NCBI GenBank assembly: GCA_001972305.1
Contig: BDDD01002691.1
Span: forward strand, 1-64,000
From: Cephalotus follicularis
Lineage: Eukaryota > Streptophyta > Magnoliopsida > Oxalidales > Cephalotaceae
Direction: 5' to 3'
DNA: 64,000 bases
Shown here in pieces: positions 21,303 to 31,525 of this stretch. Below the pieces are notes generated by a model. The model saw nothing but the letters and a program-made list of their open reading frames with translations. It was not told the DNA's origin and did not search any database. Both the position numbers and the translations under genes were made by a program. The stretch's first letter is position 1. Every line of letters starts with the position of its first letter.

Positions 21303-21314
21303 TCTCAGATACCA
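21303..21314 (-). other. Primer-binding site of element F
   Basis: Minus-strand TGGTATCTGAGA, close to the initiator tRNA-Met complement TGGTATCAGAGC, four bases from the LTR edge at 21319. Confidence 0.75.
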
Positions 21315-21318
21315 TTCT

Positions 21319-23709
21319 TGTAACGACCTCGACGCGAGCTCGCGAATAGCTCAAAGTGAACTCCAAGGATCGGTTGCGTTACGTTGGGTGTGAAATATTA
21401 CATCCTTTGGTACTATTCTCTAAAAGTACACTACATCATAAACGCATGTCTTGCAACATCATACATAATCTTAAATTCAAACTTTACACATAATCATCTT
21501 ATATAAAGATGTCATAACCATATCATTGGTCTACATTACACAGGATCATTCTTCTACATAAACATATAATACAGCGGAAAACTTTGTTCTTATTACATAT
21601 CAAAACATTAATGGAAATATCATCGCATAGCCTTACTTTCAAAAAAACTCCTTCTTAAGAGATTCCTCTAAGCTCGTAATCTCCATTCATTCATTTCCTG
21701 AAAACATTTTATTTGAAAACAACATTGAAAGGAATGAGCTCAAAATAGCTCAGTGAGGTGTTTTTATAGTAAACACATTTCATCATAACATTTTTCTAGT
21801 CAATACATATAACTAGAACATTTCATAAAACATATTACTTTTCTAGTTAATATCATAACTAGATCATTTTGTAAACATGAAATTCATTAAAACCTTAATG
21901 AACCCTTTACACCGCTTCACCGGGGCATTGTGCACTCCCCGACTACTATCCTTACATCACATGCATGTCCGAGAGCATCTCGCTCCGTTATCATTGAGCA
22001 TCTCGCTCCATTCCCCTTGGATCGCAATCAAAGGGTAGTTCATTCATCATTTACTTTGAGTGATCAGCTCAAAGAAATCATAAAAATCATTTCATAACAT
22101 CTCTTTCACAATTCATAAACCTTTCTCTTCATTTGAGTAATTGACTCAAATGAGTTCATAAAAATAGTTTTGTATAGCTTTACTAAAACTGATAATTCAT
22201 ATAGAAATAAGCATTTTCAGATAAAACTTAAAACATAAACATTAAAGTATACATCTTTACGAATTCAGAAATCTCAAGATCATAACAATTGGTTGAGAAT
22301 TGAATCCGTTATGAATTTTTGAAAGTGGCTGGTTCCATATGAAAACATGGCATGAGCAGAAAAACGAAACATCAATTCTCATCAAGAATTTGACAGAATT
22401 TCGAGGTAGATAAAACATAAAAGTTAAAGAGGTCATATTAAGGTTTTCAAAACATCCAACCATTAAATTTTTAATCATGAAACGAGAAAGATATGATTTA
22501 AAGAAGTTGCTGCATAATCCAGGAATAAAGCAGTACCCAAACGGCAATTTAAAACATGAATTTCCATCAAGAAAACGATAGAATCTTGAAACATGCAATG
22601 CATAACAGTTTAAGAGGACATCCTAACGTTTCCAGAACATCCAACCATTCAAACTTTCATCAATAATTGAGCAAGATATCAATAGAACAATCTGCTGCAT
22701 AATTGAAAGCAAAACAGGGGATGCTTTGTAGAGAATGGGTATAGAATTTCCTTACTTTGCTTTAGAATTTCTTTCTCTTTTGCTCTCCACGAATTCTCCA
22801 CTTCACTCTCAGCAGGAACACTTTCTTTCTCAGCCGAAATGACTGAGTTTAACCCTCTTAGCCATTAAATAGAAGGATTACTTGGGAGGCAAGTCTTCCC
22901 CCCTCTCACACAACTCAATTTCCTCTCATAGCAGCCCATGTGTTTAAATTCAACCAATCCAAGTGTTTACACCTGTTAGATTACCAGATAACATCTCATA
23001 TCATCCTCCCCTGGCCTGCCACGTGTCCAAAATTAAAGATTTTTACCCACAAAATGCCAAAAAGCCAGATTTTGCATTTTGTCTGTAGCTCAAAGCGTCG
23101 ACGTTTTCATTCTAAGCGTCGTCGGTCACGAGCTTGACCTGAGTCTTTCACTTCTATCCCGACTATAGTGCTGACGCTTTCTTACAAAGCGTCGCCGCTT
23201 TAACTCTTCGTCCAGGTCAACTGACACACTTGACTTCAACGTATCGACGTTTAAAAATAGAGCGTCGTTCGTTGCCCAAAGCGTCTACTCTTTCTCGTAA
23301 GCATTGCTGGTGTGAGGGCTTTGTCCAATTTACCGTTGCACTAGGTTAAAGCGCAGATATAAGGGGTCTAAGCTTCGCCCGTTACTACCCAAGCGTCGAC
23401 GCTTGAAGTGGAACTGTCGGCTCTTTAGACTTTTTTTTTTTGTCAACTCTTAGCCTTTTAGATTGACGCTTTCAACATGACATGCATCCAAAACAAATAG
23501 ACAATTTCAATTTTCTTCCGGGGGTGCTACCCCCGAGCCCCTGCCCGCTGACCGGGTAGCGGGACCCCCCGTCCGCTCACCGGGGACCGGAACCCCCGAA
23601 CCCCCCGAGCGTAGGGTCATACTACGGGTCCCTTGAACTATTTGCCAATTTACACAATAGCAATCATTTTCCATAATTAATATCTTACATGGAAATTTGG
23701 GTCATTACA
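21319..23709 (-). repeat. Right (5') LTR of element F
   Basis: Plus-strand reading TGTAACGACC...GGGTCATTACA, the same length as the left LTR. It contains the second copy of the palindrome array (about 23094-23425, first centres 23099 and 23120), the TATA word (22864-22872) and the GC-rich hairpin block (23517-23632). TSD TGAGA follows. Confidence 0.93.
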
Positions 23710-23714
23710 TGAGA

Positions 23715-23777
23715 TCTAACCCCAACTATGTCTCTAGAGGTTCCAACCTCTAATTCCTCTCCATCCCATGGTATTTC
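23715..23777 (-). pseudogene. Copia pol (host element), part 2
   Basis: Continues 13226-13755 across the element-F insertion. The minus-strand reading EIPWDGEELEVGTSRDIVGV is an open stretch just upstream of the TPERYGFLV phrase, the linker before copia RT. It stops where the LTR of element C starts. Confidence 0.65.
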
Positions 23778-24324
23778 TGTCAAGCCTCGAACAGTGGGAT
23801 GGGCCCCACCACCTAACACGTGGCATACCGTACAATAATAACAATTTAATTATCATAAAAATTTAAAACTTCAAATCATTATCTCATATGCGGATATAAG
23901 TTCCATATCTATTAATTGGAGAAGCCCAAAAAATACAAAAATGTATCAAATGAGCTCTGCCACAAGTCGGCAGGTCTTATAATTATTTACAAATATTCTT
24001 GCTTACTGACTGGTCTTCGGAACTGCACTGCCGAGGAGGAATACTTGCTATGCTCTTTATCCTTTGGGTTGCTGTGATGCTCCAACTGTACAAGAACCTG
24101 ACCCATTCAGAGAATGGGTCAGTACCCCATGGTTGTGTAGGCTACTATATGGAGAGAAGTGCAAACCAGAGGACATACAATATAAACAGAGAAGATGCTT
24201 GCATGCCACTTTATGAATAAAATCCATATTTATGCAATGTCATGAACGCTTCCTCAAACTACTCTACTCGGCATGGTAGACGTCATAAACATTTCATATT
24301 GACAGAGGCGTTGGCCTGGTCTCT

Positions 24325-24570
24325 AAACAACATTCACCTTTAGGTTCACCTGCCACGCAGAATTCACCCTTAGGTTCAACTGCTTCTGTGTAATTCACCC
24401 TTAGGTTACCTATTCAGCGGGATTTGCCTGAGGTTCACCTGCCATGCAGAATTCACCCTTAGGTTCACCTGCTCTGGCGGCATTCACCCTTAGGTTCACC
24501 TACCATGTGGCATTCACCCTTAGGTTCACCTGCTCAGGCAGAATTCACCTTATTGGGCTCACCTGCTAAG
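24325..24570. repeat. Tandem repeat, ~32-bp unit, about 8 copies
   Basis: Imperfect units built on TTCACCCTTAGGTTCACCTG follow one another within the C LTR; the second half of each unit (e.g. CCATGCAGAA, CTCTGGCGGCA) varies more. Units are non-coding and absent from the other LTRs. Confidence 0.85.
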
Positions 24571-24730
24571 GGACAGTCACTATGCAGAATTCATTACTTA
24601 AGTTCACCTGGTATAGGACGTGTCACTAACAATTCTATGTGTATACTCATCTTAAGCGGAGAAAGTGGTGTGCTCGGTGCACCACGGGCGATATTCAATT
24701 GGGCACTAGTGTTCTCTACGCTCTAGTACT

Positions 24731-24848
24731 GGTCTGCTCAGCATGCATGAGCAAGTCATGCTCGGTGACAACATGGACTAATCTGCTCAGCACGTATGAG
24801 AAAGTCATGCTTGGTGGCCACATGGACGAGTCTGCTCGGCACGCATAG
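24731..24848. repeat. Tandem repeat, 49-bp unit, about 2.4 copies
   Basis: Units start TCTGCTCAGCAYGYATGAG and contain AAGTCATGCT; two complete copies at 24731-24828 and a partial third. Confidence 0.8.
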
Positions 24849-25684
24849 GACTAGTTTGACTTCGAGCAGAGAAGCTCTGAGTCCTCTGGAGACTAGTCTG
24901 GCTCAGCGCTGGGATTTAGCTCTAAGTACTTTTCAAGTACTGAGCTTTTCCATATCACCAATACAATGATTCAACACATATCCTCGGCACAAAGACAAAC
25001 ATGAATCCTAATCTAAAAGAACAGTACCATCACAACAATACAATCATTGCAAACAAGCACATAGAACAAACAATACACACACATGCTGGTAGGAGCTCGG
25101 ACATATAGCAACCTACCTGGTATCAGTTGAAAATGGAGATCACCCAACTCCTTGCTTAGATTCTGGACTTTCTTCCGATTGAAGTAGCTGCACACCACAA
25201 CTATCTCCTCCTTTTCCCTCTCCCACTACTCCCTCAGCTCCTGGCTATGGGGAATTTATGCGGGAGCACGGGAGACATCGAACTCTCCCAAGAAAGCTCC
25301 AAATCTTTGTCTTCTTCCTCATTTTCTCCAATATTTGGCCCCATTCTCCACTTTGTTTCCTCTCTCTGAAATTTTCTAGAATAGAAGTGAGGAAGAATGT
25401 GTAAAATGTGTCTCTCAGGCGTCCCTCATCTTTTATAACCGTAGAAGGAAGAATCCAGAACCTCCCTTGCTATTTTTGCTTCTAATACAGACCGTTCAAA
25501 GCTTAGGCCGAATCCTCTTCTTTTTCTTACAAGCCCACACTAATCCTTCCGAAGTCCAAGTCCAAATCCGACCCAAGAGAAGAATTAATTTTTCAAGGCC
25601 CAAAATATGATAATCATTCCTTATGATACTTGGGGCATTACATCCTCCCCTCCTTAAAGAAATCTCATCCGAGATTCTCTAAGG

Positions 25685-25802
25685 TTAAAACTTATGGGGA
25701 TACATGATTTTCACACCTTCTTCTCTCTCCCAAGTGGCTTCCTCTAGCCCATGGTATTGCCATAGCACTTTCACCAACAGAATGATTTTGTTTCTCAATT
25801 GT
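25685..25802 (-). pseudogene. Chromodomain of element C
   Basis: Minus-strand reading LLVKVLWQYHGLEEATWEREEGVKIMYPHKF, the plant chromovirus chromodomain signature, just inside the left LTR. Element B interrupts the linker between this domain and the integrase GPY/F module, which resumes at 39698. Confidence 0.85.
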
Positions 25803-26969
25803 TTAACTGTCATGCCCCCGTTTTCCCAAGAAGGCAACATAAAAGGAAGGGAAATCAACACAACATAATTCATCTCATGCAATATTGAATACAAACAAAA
25901 TCCTTCAGTAGCGGAAGCAATAACATGAAGTAAGCTGAATTAAGATATGTATCACGCATCCTATACTACGTGATACCCACAGAGTTTATATAAACCCAAC
26001 ATCATTGTCAATCGCCCATAAACGGAGCGTGATGATACAGTACGAAATAAAATAAACCCAAGTTACAATAATCCAGTTACATAGTCATTGTTCAGTAATC
26101 AAATACATAAAATAAGAGAAATAACTTAGTCTTCTCGTTAAGTCTCCTTGCGTGCTCCATATCAAAACCCACTCCATTAATCCATTACAGTAGGGGGTTA
26201 GCCTTTGTCCTCACTCGGCTAAGTAGAAAAGTTTATGTATACAGTTCAAGGTCAAAGGTAATGCGTATCATGAATGAATGCATAGTGATGCAGTATGACA
26301 TGTAATTTTCACAGTAATTATATCTTCGTATTTACATATAAAAACATATACATGTTCACAGTACAGGTATAACCTCATGAGGCTATATCAACATAGGTAG
26401 TAAGTATGTCCCCAAAAGGAACCAGACAAGCAGGTCGTCATAACCGTTGCCACCTCCTGGCCCCAACGTCATGCACTCTTAACCCATCCCCATTTGCGAA
26501 CGGTTTGGAGCAAGTCCTCCGTATGTTGCTTAGCACGGTGGCTAAACCAACAGCAGGTTACTAGCACAGTGGCTGAGTAATCAAGCGGTTACAAACACAG
26601 TACAATACAAGTCAAGCAACAAAATATGATTACTTGATCAAAATATATTTGTTTAAAATATATTACCGATTAACAGGTTGTTATAAGTTATAATACTTAA
26701 AACAATACATTTCTCCGTCTTTGGGAATACTCCCCCAGTCATTTGAAAATATAAGTTTATATTTGTCAAATATACATTTTCTTACAAAAAAGGATTATAA
26801 TAATCATGCAAGTTTTCCAATATGGTTAATACATTCAGTAATCAACCAAAATCAATTTACAGTACAGTAGCAGTTCAAATGCAGGGCAAACATATGCTCA
26901 GAATGCACCTAGGGTTATGGGTATTTAACCTAGGCCTATCACCTTCTCTAAAGGTTCAATTTCTGTTAT

Positions 26970-27167
26970 AACAGTCGACTGTTTTTCCATAACAGTCGGC
27001 TGGATCCTTGAGTCAGTCGACTGTTCTTCCCCAACAGTCGACTTGTTCATCATAAGTAATCAGTAGTCGGCTGTCTTCCTTCGATAGTCGACTGTTCTGG
27101 GCAAAAATGCATGCACAGTCGACTGTTCTTGCTTGACAGTCGGCTGGATGATCGAGTAGTCGACTTT
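26970..27167. promoter_or_regulatory. Phased TCGA-palindrome array, inner block of left B LTR
   Basis: Nine copies of ACAGTCGACTGT / CAGTCGGCTG type, centres near 26976, 26997, 27018, 27039, 27068, 27089, 27120, 27141 and 27161 (21, 21, 21, 29, 21, 31, 21, 20 bp). The same array is present at about 38326-38530 in the right LTR. Confidence 0.7.
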
Positions 27168-28019
27168 TTTACTTAAACCGTTTGCTGTTATGGGCTGGAC
27201 AGTACCAGTAATTCACTTCTAAACCCATTCAACAAGCAATTGAAACTTATCCACACGTATTCAGACCCCAGTATATCACCAGTAGTCATATCATGGCCTA
27301 AAATACAACTCAGTTCATGCATTATTCTCCGTTTTCATCATAGTTCAAATGAAATCCAAACATGGTATTGCATGAAAACCAATCCAAAACTCGATACAAA
27401 ATTCAGTGTCCATGTTAGGTTATTTATTAACAGTAACCACAACATCAATACAGAAATCCACAGCCAACAACTACACCATCCATTTATAACATCATTACTC
27501 TTAAACTCAAAATGCATGCATAGAATTATCTACTATTTCCCTTACCTTTGATTTCAAGTTAGAAATCGGAAGTCCACCTCTTTGTGTCTCCTTTCCAGTA
27601 TCTTTGAGCCTCCAAGTAGCTCCAAGAACAGTCCAATAACTCCAATCCGTGCTCCAAGTTTAACAATGGAGAATCCTGTCAATTTCTCACTATCTTCTCT
27701 CTCAATTTCTCAATATCTTCTCTCTCAATTTCTCTGGTTCTTTCTTATCAGGTTGTAGGGTGAGAGAGACGAAGGGGAGAGAGCATTTATGCAGTCCTCT
27801 CTTCCTCAACTCGTTTTGCATGGCACTAAGGGCCCTTCTCTCCCATTTTCACTTGCATGCACACACACTTGTCATTCTTTCTCTTCCCCTCTGTCCTTAC
27901 AGGTCCTGGCATGGTGGTGCATGCTCAACACGTCTTATTGCATGTGATGGCTTCTGAAGATGCTCTTCCCATGTCAGTTTGCATGTGATTTCGCCATTTG
28001 TCACAAAAACAGAGCACGA

Positions 28020-28172
28020 ACCAGTCGGCTGCCCTTCCCTGGCAGTCGGCTGTTCACCAGGAGATCTGTTGCAAGTGTCACGACAGTTGGCCAGTCGGCT
28101 GGTTCCTCACGCCAGTGGACTGCCCCACACCTCAGCCTATCAGTAGGGTGGTATATCACACCAGTCGGCTGT
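28020..28172. promoter_or_regulatory. Phased TCGA-palindrome array, U3 block of left B LTR
   Basis: Copies of CAGTCGGCTG type with centres near 28026, 28047, 28088, 28096, 28117, 28145 and 28166. It lies upstream of the TATA-like box on the minus strand, about 170-310 bp inside the LTR. The counterpart in the right LTR is at about 39378-39535. Confidence 0.65.
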
Positions 28173-28377
28173 CCAAGCCAAAATTCCCACAATTATACTT
28201 AGAATCACACTTCTAAAAGCTCTAAGTTAATTTAAATTCAAGATATCAACCAGGAAATTCACCTTTTATTAATTCAAGGTAAAACTACATCAAGGATTAC
28301 AATAATACATGAAATTGAATTTCCGGGCGTTACAATCCCCCCTCCTTCAAAGAAATTCATCCTCAAATTTGCATATA

Positions 28378-28575
28378 CTAAAACAAGTAAGGATAACTCT
28401 CCTGAATATCCCCTTCTCGTTCCCAAGTTGCCTCATCTGTACGATGAAACTCCCATTGAACCTTTACCATCGGAATGGTTCGGTTCCTCAATACTCGGGT
28501 CTTCCGATCCAGGATTCTCACGGGTGACTCCTCACAAGAAAGATCATCCCTCACCGTAACCGAGTCATAATCCAA
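28378..28575 (-). pseudogene. Chromodomain of element B
   Basis: Minus-strand reading contains RILDRKTRVLRNRTIPMVKV, then WEFHRTDEATWERE, then QESYPYLF, the complete chromodomain with its LRNR-type lead-in. The integrase GPY/F module to which it belongs lies beyond element E, from 32728. Confidence 0.85.
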
Positions 28576-28577
28576 GA

Positions 28578-28970
28578 TGTTGGGATAACGACCTATATGG
28601 CAACCTTTAATTACTAAAACAATTTGTTTGAGGAATTAACAAATTAAATTATGAAACTAAACAAGCATACAAGAACAACTAATACAATTGTAAGTAAAAG
28701 AGATAAGGGATAGAGTGTGTGCAAACGATTTATAGTGGTTCGGAAAAATCCGTGCCTACGTCCACTTTCTCAAGAACCCCTTGAGATTCCACTAGGTACC
28801 ACTAGCAACCTTAATTTTAAACCTTTGCAACACTTTCAACATACAATCAAGTGAGTATATGTGTTTGTAACATATCAAAACATGCATACATATATTTCTT
28901 GTTTGTTACTTGTTTGTTAATCATCGAAACATAACCTTTAACACATTTAAAGGGGTGGCAAAAGCCAACA
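28578..28970 (-). repeat. Left (3') LTR of element E, short form
   Basis: Plus-strand reading TGTTGGGATAACG...AAAGCCAACA, 393 bp. It matches both ends of the right LTR but not its middle, so it has no palindrome array. Confidence 0.9.
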
Positions 28971-29720
28971 ATCTCCCCCTTTTTGATGATTGACAAAACA
29001 AACCTAATATTGCATGATTTTGTCATAATTAACATTTAACATTACTGAAATAAACTCAACTATAAATTATCAAGTCTAGAACATATGTTAAAGTGATTTA
29101 GCAACAATTCTCCTCCTTTTTGTATGCATAGTCTCAAAACGACATTATAGACAAAGCAATGCACACCTAAGCAATTTTTCAATTCAGTTTACCAATGCAA
29201 TACCAATGCAACCAATGCAATTTACCAATCTCCCCATTTTTGTCAAACAACAAAAAGTTTAAGGAAACTCCCCCTTAATCATAGCATATGTTTAAATATT
29301 TAATAATGTGCTTGAGTACCAAACTCCCCCTTTTTATCGAAAACATTCATAAATTCAATATATGGAGAGGAAACAATATAATGGCAAGCATATATAATGT
29401 AAATTCACATCAAGTTCATTTTCATTAATAGCACATTTTCATATCTAGCTCCCCCTAACCATAAGCTATCAATTTTTCCTTAAAACATAAAGCATTTTCC
29501 CCCTTTTTGTTAGCATAAAAAAGATAATGTCTAAAAATGATACCAATTAAACAATTTTAAAGGAATATCAAATGACAATAAAGGAATACCGATTGAAATA
29601 AAATCCATTTAAAATAAAAAATTTGAGAGATACCAAATGTTGGATAAAATGATACTAAATAAAAGATTAAAAGAAGCATTCTTATTATCAACATAATATC
29701 AATACCTCCCCCTCAACAAA
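28971..29720 (-). other. Repeated polypurine-tract-like region of element E
   Basis: On the plus strand the word CTCCCCCTTTTT or a close variant recurs near 28972, 29109, 29222, 29269, 29323, 29449, 29498 and 29705; on the element strand these are AAAAAGGGGGAG polypurine tracts. The last one abuts the LTR and would be the plus-strand primer. Serial tracts before the 3' LTR are, as I recall, typical of SIRE-type copia elements. The rest is AT-rich and non-coding. Confidence 0.75.
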
Positions 29721-29922
29721 AGCTTTCTCACATAAACTTGTGTACTTGACCATCTTGAAATTAACTCCAAGTACACCTACAAAAACAAAGTTTAAGCTTT
29801 TGGTACCCATTTGAACTTGGGTCCTTTCAAGTTAGTCACAAGAGTTCCTTTAGGAACCCAAATCTTTCTAGTTTTACCAAAACAAAGATTATTTCTAAAA
29901 ATGCAAGAAGTAGATATATGTC

Positions 29923-31371
29923 CTAATCTACCACAATAATTGCAACAAAATTGAGGCTCATTTTCTTAACAAAGAAATTTTTAAAATGTTTGACATTTTT
30001 CATTTCTTCATAGCCAAGACCGGCTTTGTCAAACACGCACCTTTCAAGACCTAAAAGATTTTCCAATTTAGCACTACTATTTGAAAAGGTAGAAAAAGAT
30101 TTCTTCAAAGCATCAATTTCAAATTTTAGCTTTTTATTTTCTTCCATAAAATCAATTGACAATTTTGAAGAGACATTTAAAATTTCAATCTCATTCATAT
30201 AAAAGCTATTTTTACTTTTTAGAGATTCAATTTCACTTATGTGTTTGCTATTTTCACTCTTTAGAATCTCCAATTCTTTAGAAATAGAAATAGCATTTTT
30301 CTTTAATGACTTATTTTTAAAACAAACATTTTCATATTCAACATATAATTTCTCATATACATTTTGCAACTCATCAAAAGTAAAATTTACCTCATTTTCA
30401 CTTTCATCTCCACTTGTATCTTCCTCCATAGCCATAAGAGAAAAATTTACAACTTCTTCATCACTTCCACTTTCTTCGGAGCTTGAGAGATCACTATCAT
30501 CCCAAGTAGCTACCATTGCCTTCTTTTTCTTGGAATGCTCTTTGATGAATTTTTCTTTCTTCTTAAGATTTGGGCATTCGTTTTTGAAATGGCCCGGCTT
30601 TTTGCATTCATAGCAAGTTGGCTCTTCCTTCTTGCTTGATTCTACATTGTGAGGGAACTTCTTTAAAGCCTTCTTGCCCTTTTGACTTTTTAGAAACTTC
30701 TTGAATTGAGAAGTTATGAGTGCTACATCTCCATCTTCATCACTTTCACTATCTTCCTTTGAAGCTTTTAGAGCAATTGACTTCTTCTTCTTGACTTCCA
30801 CATTCTCATGATTCTTCATTGTTGTCTCATGTGTCATCAAGGGACCTAGGAGTTGTTCGAGTGGAAGAGTGGAAAGGTCCTTAGACTCCTCAATTTCTGT
30901 CACCTTTGGAGTCCAACTCTTCGGCAAGCACCTTAAAATTTTCCTTACAAGTTCTTGGTTAGAATATGATTTGCCAAGATTTTTAAGAGAATTAATAATG
31001 GTAGTAAAGCGAGTAAACATATCACTAATACTCTCATTTTCATGCATAAAAATTAATTCGTATTCATGAACAAGCATGCTAATTTTTGATTCTTTTACTT
31101 GATTCGTGCCTTCATATGTGACTTCTAACAAGTCCCACATTTCTTTTGCCGAATCACAAGAAGATATCCGATTAAATTCATTAGGGCCAACGGCACAAAA
31201 TAAAACATGTTTAGCTTTAGAATTCAATTGGAGCATCCTAAAGTCATTATCATTATATTCATTTTCGGGTTTAGGAGAGACTACTCCTTCTATTGTTCTT
31301 GTGGGCATCCTAGGACCATTTACAATAATATGCCACAATTGATAGTCAAGAGATTGTAGAAAAATGGTCAT
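29923..31371 (-). CDS. Gag polyprotein of element E (482 aa)
   Basis: Single open frame. Residues 1-190 form the copia gag core (LQSLDYQLWHIIVNGP; SAKEMWDLLEVTYEGTNQVKESKI; LPKSWTPKVTEIEESKDLSTL). A CCHC zinc knuckle, CYECKKPGHFKNEC, lies at about 253-266. A KKKAMVATWDDSD acidic/serine patch follows at about 283-320, then a coiled coil at about 340-455. It would package element RNA into particles in the cytoplasm. The start used is the first Met of the open frame; the usual SIRE gag has some extra N-terminal residues, so the true start may lie further upstream. No pol follows. Confidence 0.88.
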   Translation of the reverse strand: MTIFLQSLDYQLWHIIVNGPRMPTRTIEGVVSPKPENEYNDNDFRMLQLNSKAKHVLFCAVGPNEFNRISSCDSAKEMWDLLEVTYEGTNQVKESKISMLVHEYELIFMHENESISDMFTRFTTIINSLKNLGKSYSNQELVRKILRCLPKSWTPKVTEIEESKDLSTLPLEQLLGPLMTHETTMKNHENVEVKKKKSIALKASKEDSESDEDGDVALITSQFKKFLKSQKGKKALKKFPHNVESSKKEEPTCYECKKPGHFKNECPNLKKKEKFIKEHSKKKKAMVATWDDSDLSSSEESGSDEEVVNFSLMAMEEDTSGDESENEVNFTFDELQNVYEKLYVEYENVCFKNKSLKKNAISISKELEILKSENSKHISEIESLKSKNSFYMNEIEILNVSSKLSIDFMEENKKLKFEIDALKKSFSTFSNSSAKLENLLGLERCVFDKAGLGYEEMKNVKHFKNFFVKKMSLNFVAIIVVD

Positions 31372-31525
31372 CCTAGTCTTCTAAAAACTATAGTTATTTC
31401 TGTCAAAGAACGGAGGTCTAGTAATGGAGGAACCTTCTAGTCCTATGTTTAGATTCATTTGGTTTGCCATGGATCTTTATATCTCTAACAATTAAGAATT
31501 ATGAGATAACCTCTCTGATACCACT

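Larger units (their letters stand above)
13761..23709 (-). mobile_element. Chromovirus F, full-length but broken
   Basis: Ty3/gypsy element with two LTRs of equal length (2391 bp each), TSD TGAGA at 13756-13760 and 23710-23714, an initiator-Met primer-binding site at 21303-21314 and a purine-rich tract beside the left LTR at about 16152-16165. Domain order on the minus strand is leader ORF, gag, protease, RT, RNase H, integrase, chromodomain, which places it among chromoviruses; the multi-kilobase LTR suggests the Tekay/Del side. Coding regions carry several breaks, so the copy looks dead. LTR copies differ by roughly 4-5% in stretches compared by eye, so insertion perhaps one to a few million years ago. 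It lies inside a host copia element. Confidence 0.93.
23778..25642 (-). repeat. Left (3') LTR of element C
   Basis: Plus-strand reading TGTCAAGCCTCG...GGGGCATTACA, about 1.87 kb, followed by a pyrimidine-rich run (purine tract on the minus strand, CCTCCCCTCCTTAAAG). It contains two tandem-repeat blocks (24325-24570 and 24731-24848) and no palindrome array, unlike most other LTRs here. Confidence 0.8.
25808..28334 (-). repeat. Left (3') LTR of element B
   Basis: Plus-strand reading TGTCATGCCCCCG...GGGCGTTACA. It contains a TATA-like CATAAATG (minus strand, 27784-27791), two palindrome arrays, and a 25-bp tandem run of TTCTCTCTCAATTTCTCA at about 27688-27738. Confidence 0.93.

Noticed and set aside
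27240-27551. 103-codon plus-strand frame present twice (also at 38597-38908)
   Set aside because: Its duplication only reflects the two LTRs of element B; composition is low-complexity and it is antisense to the element.
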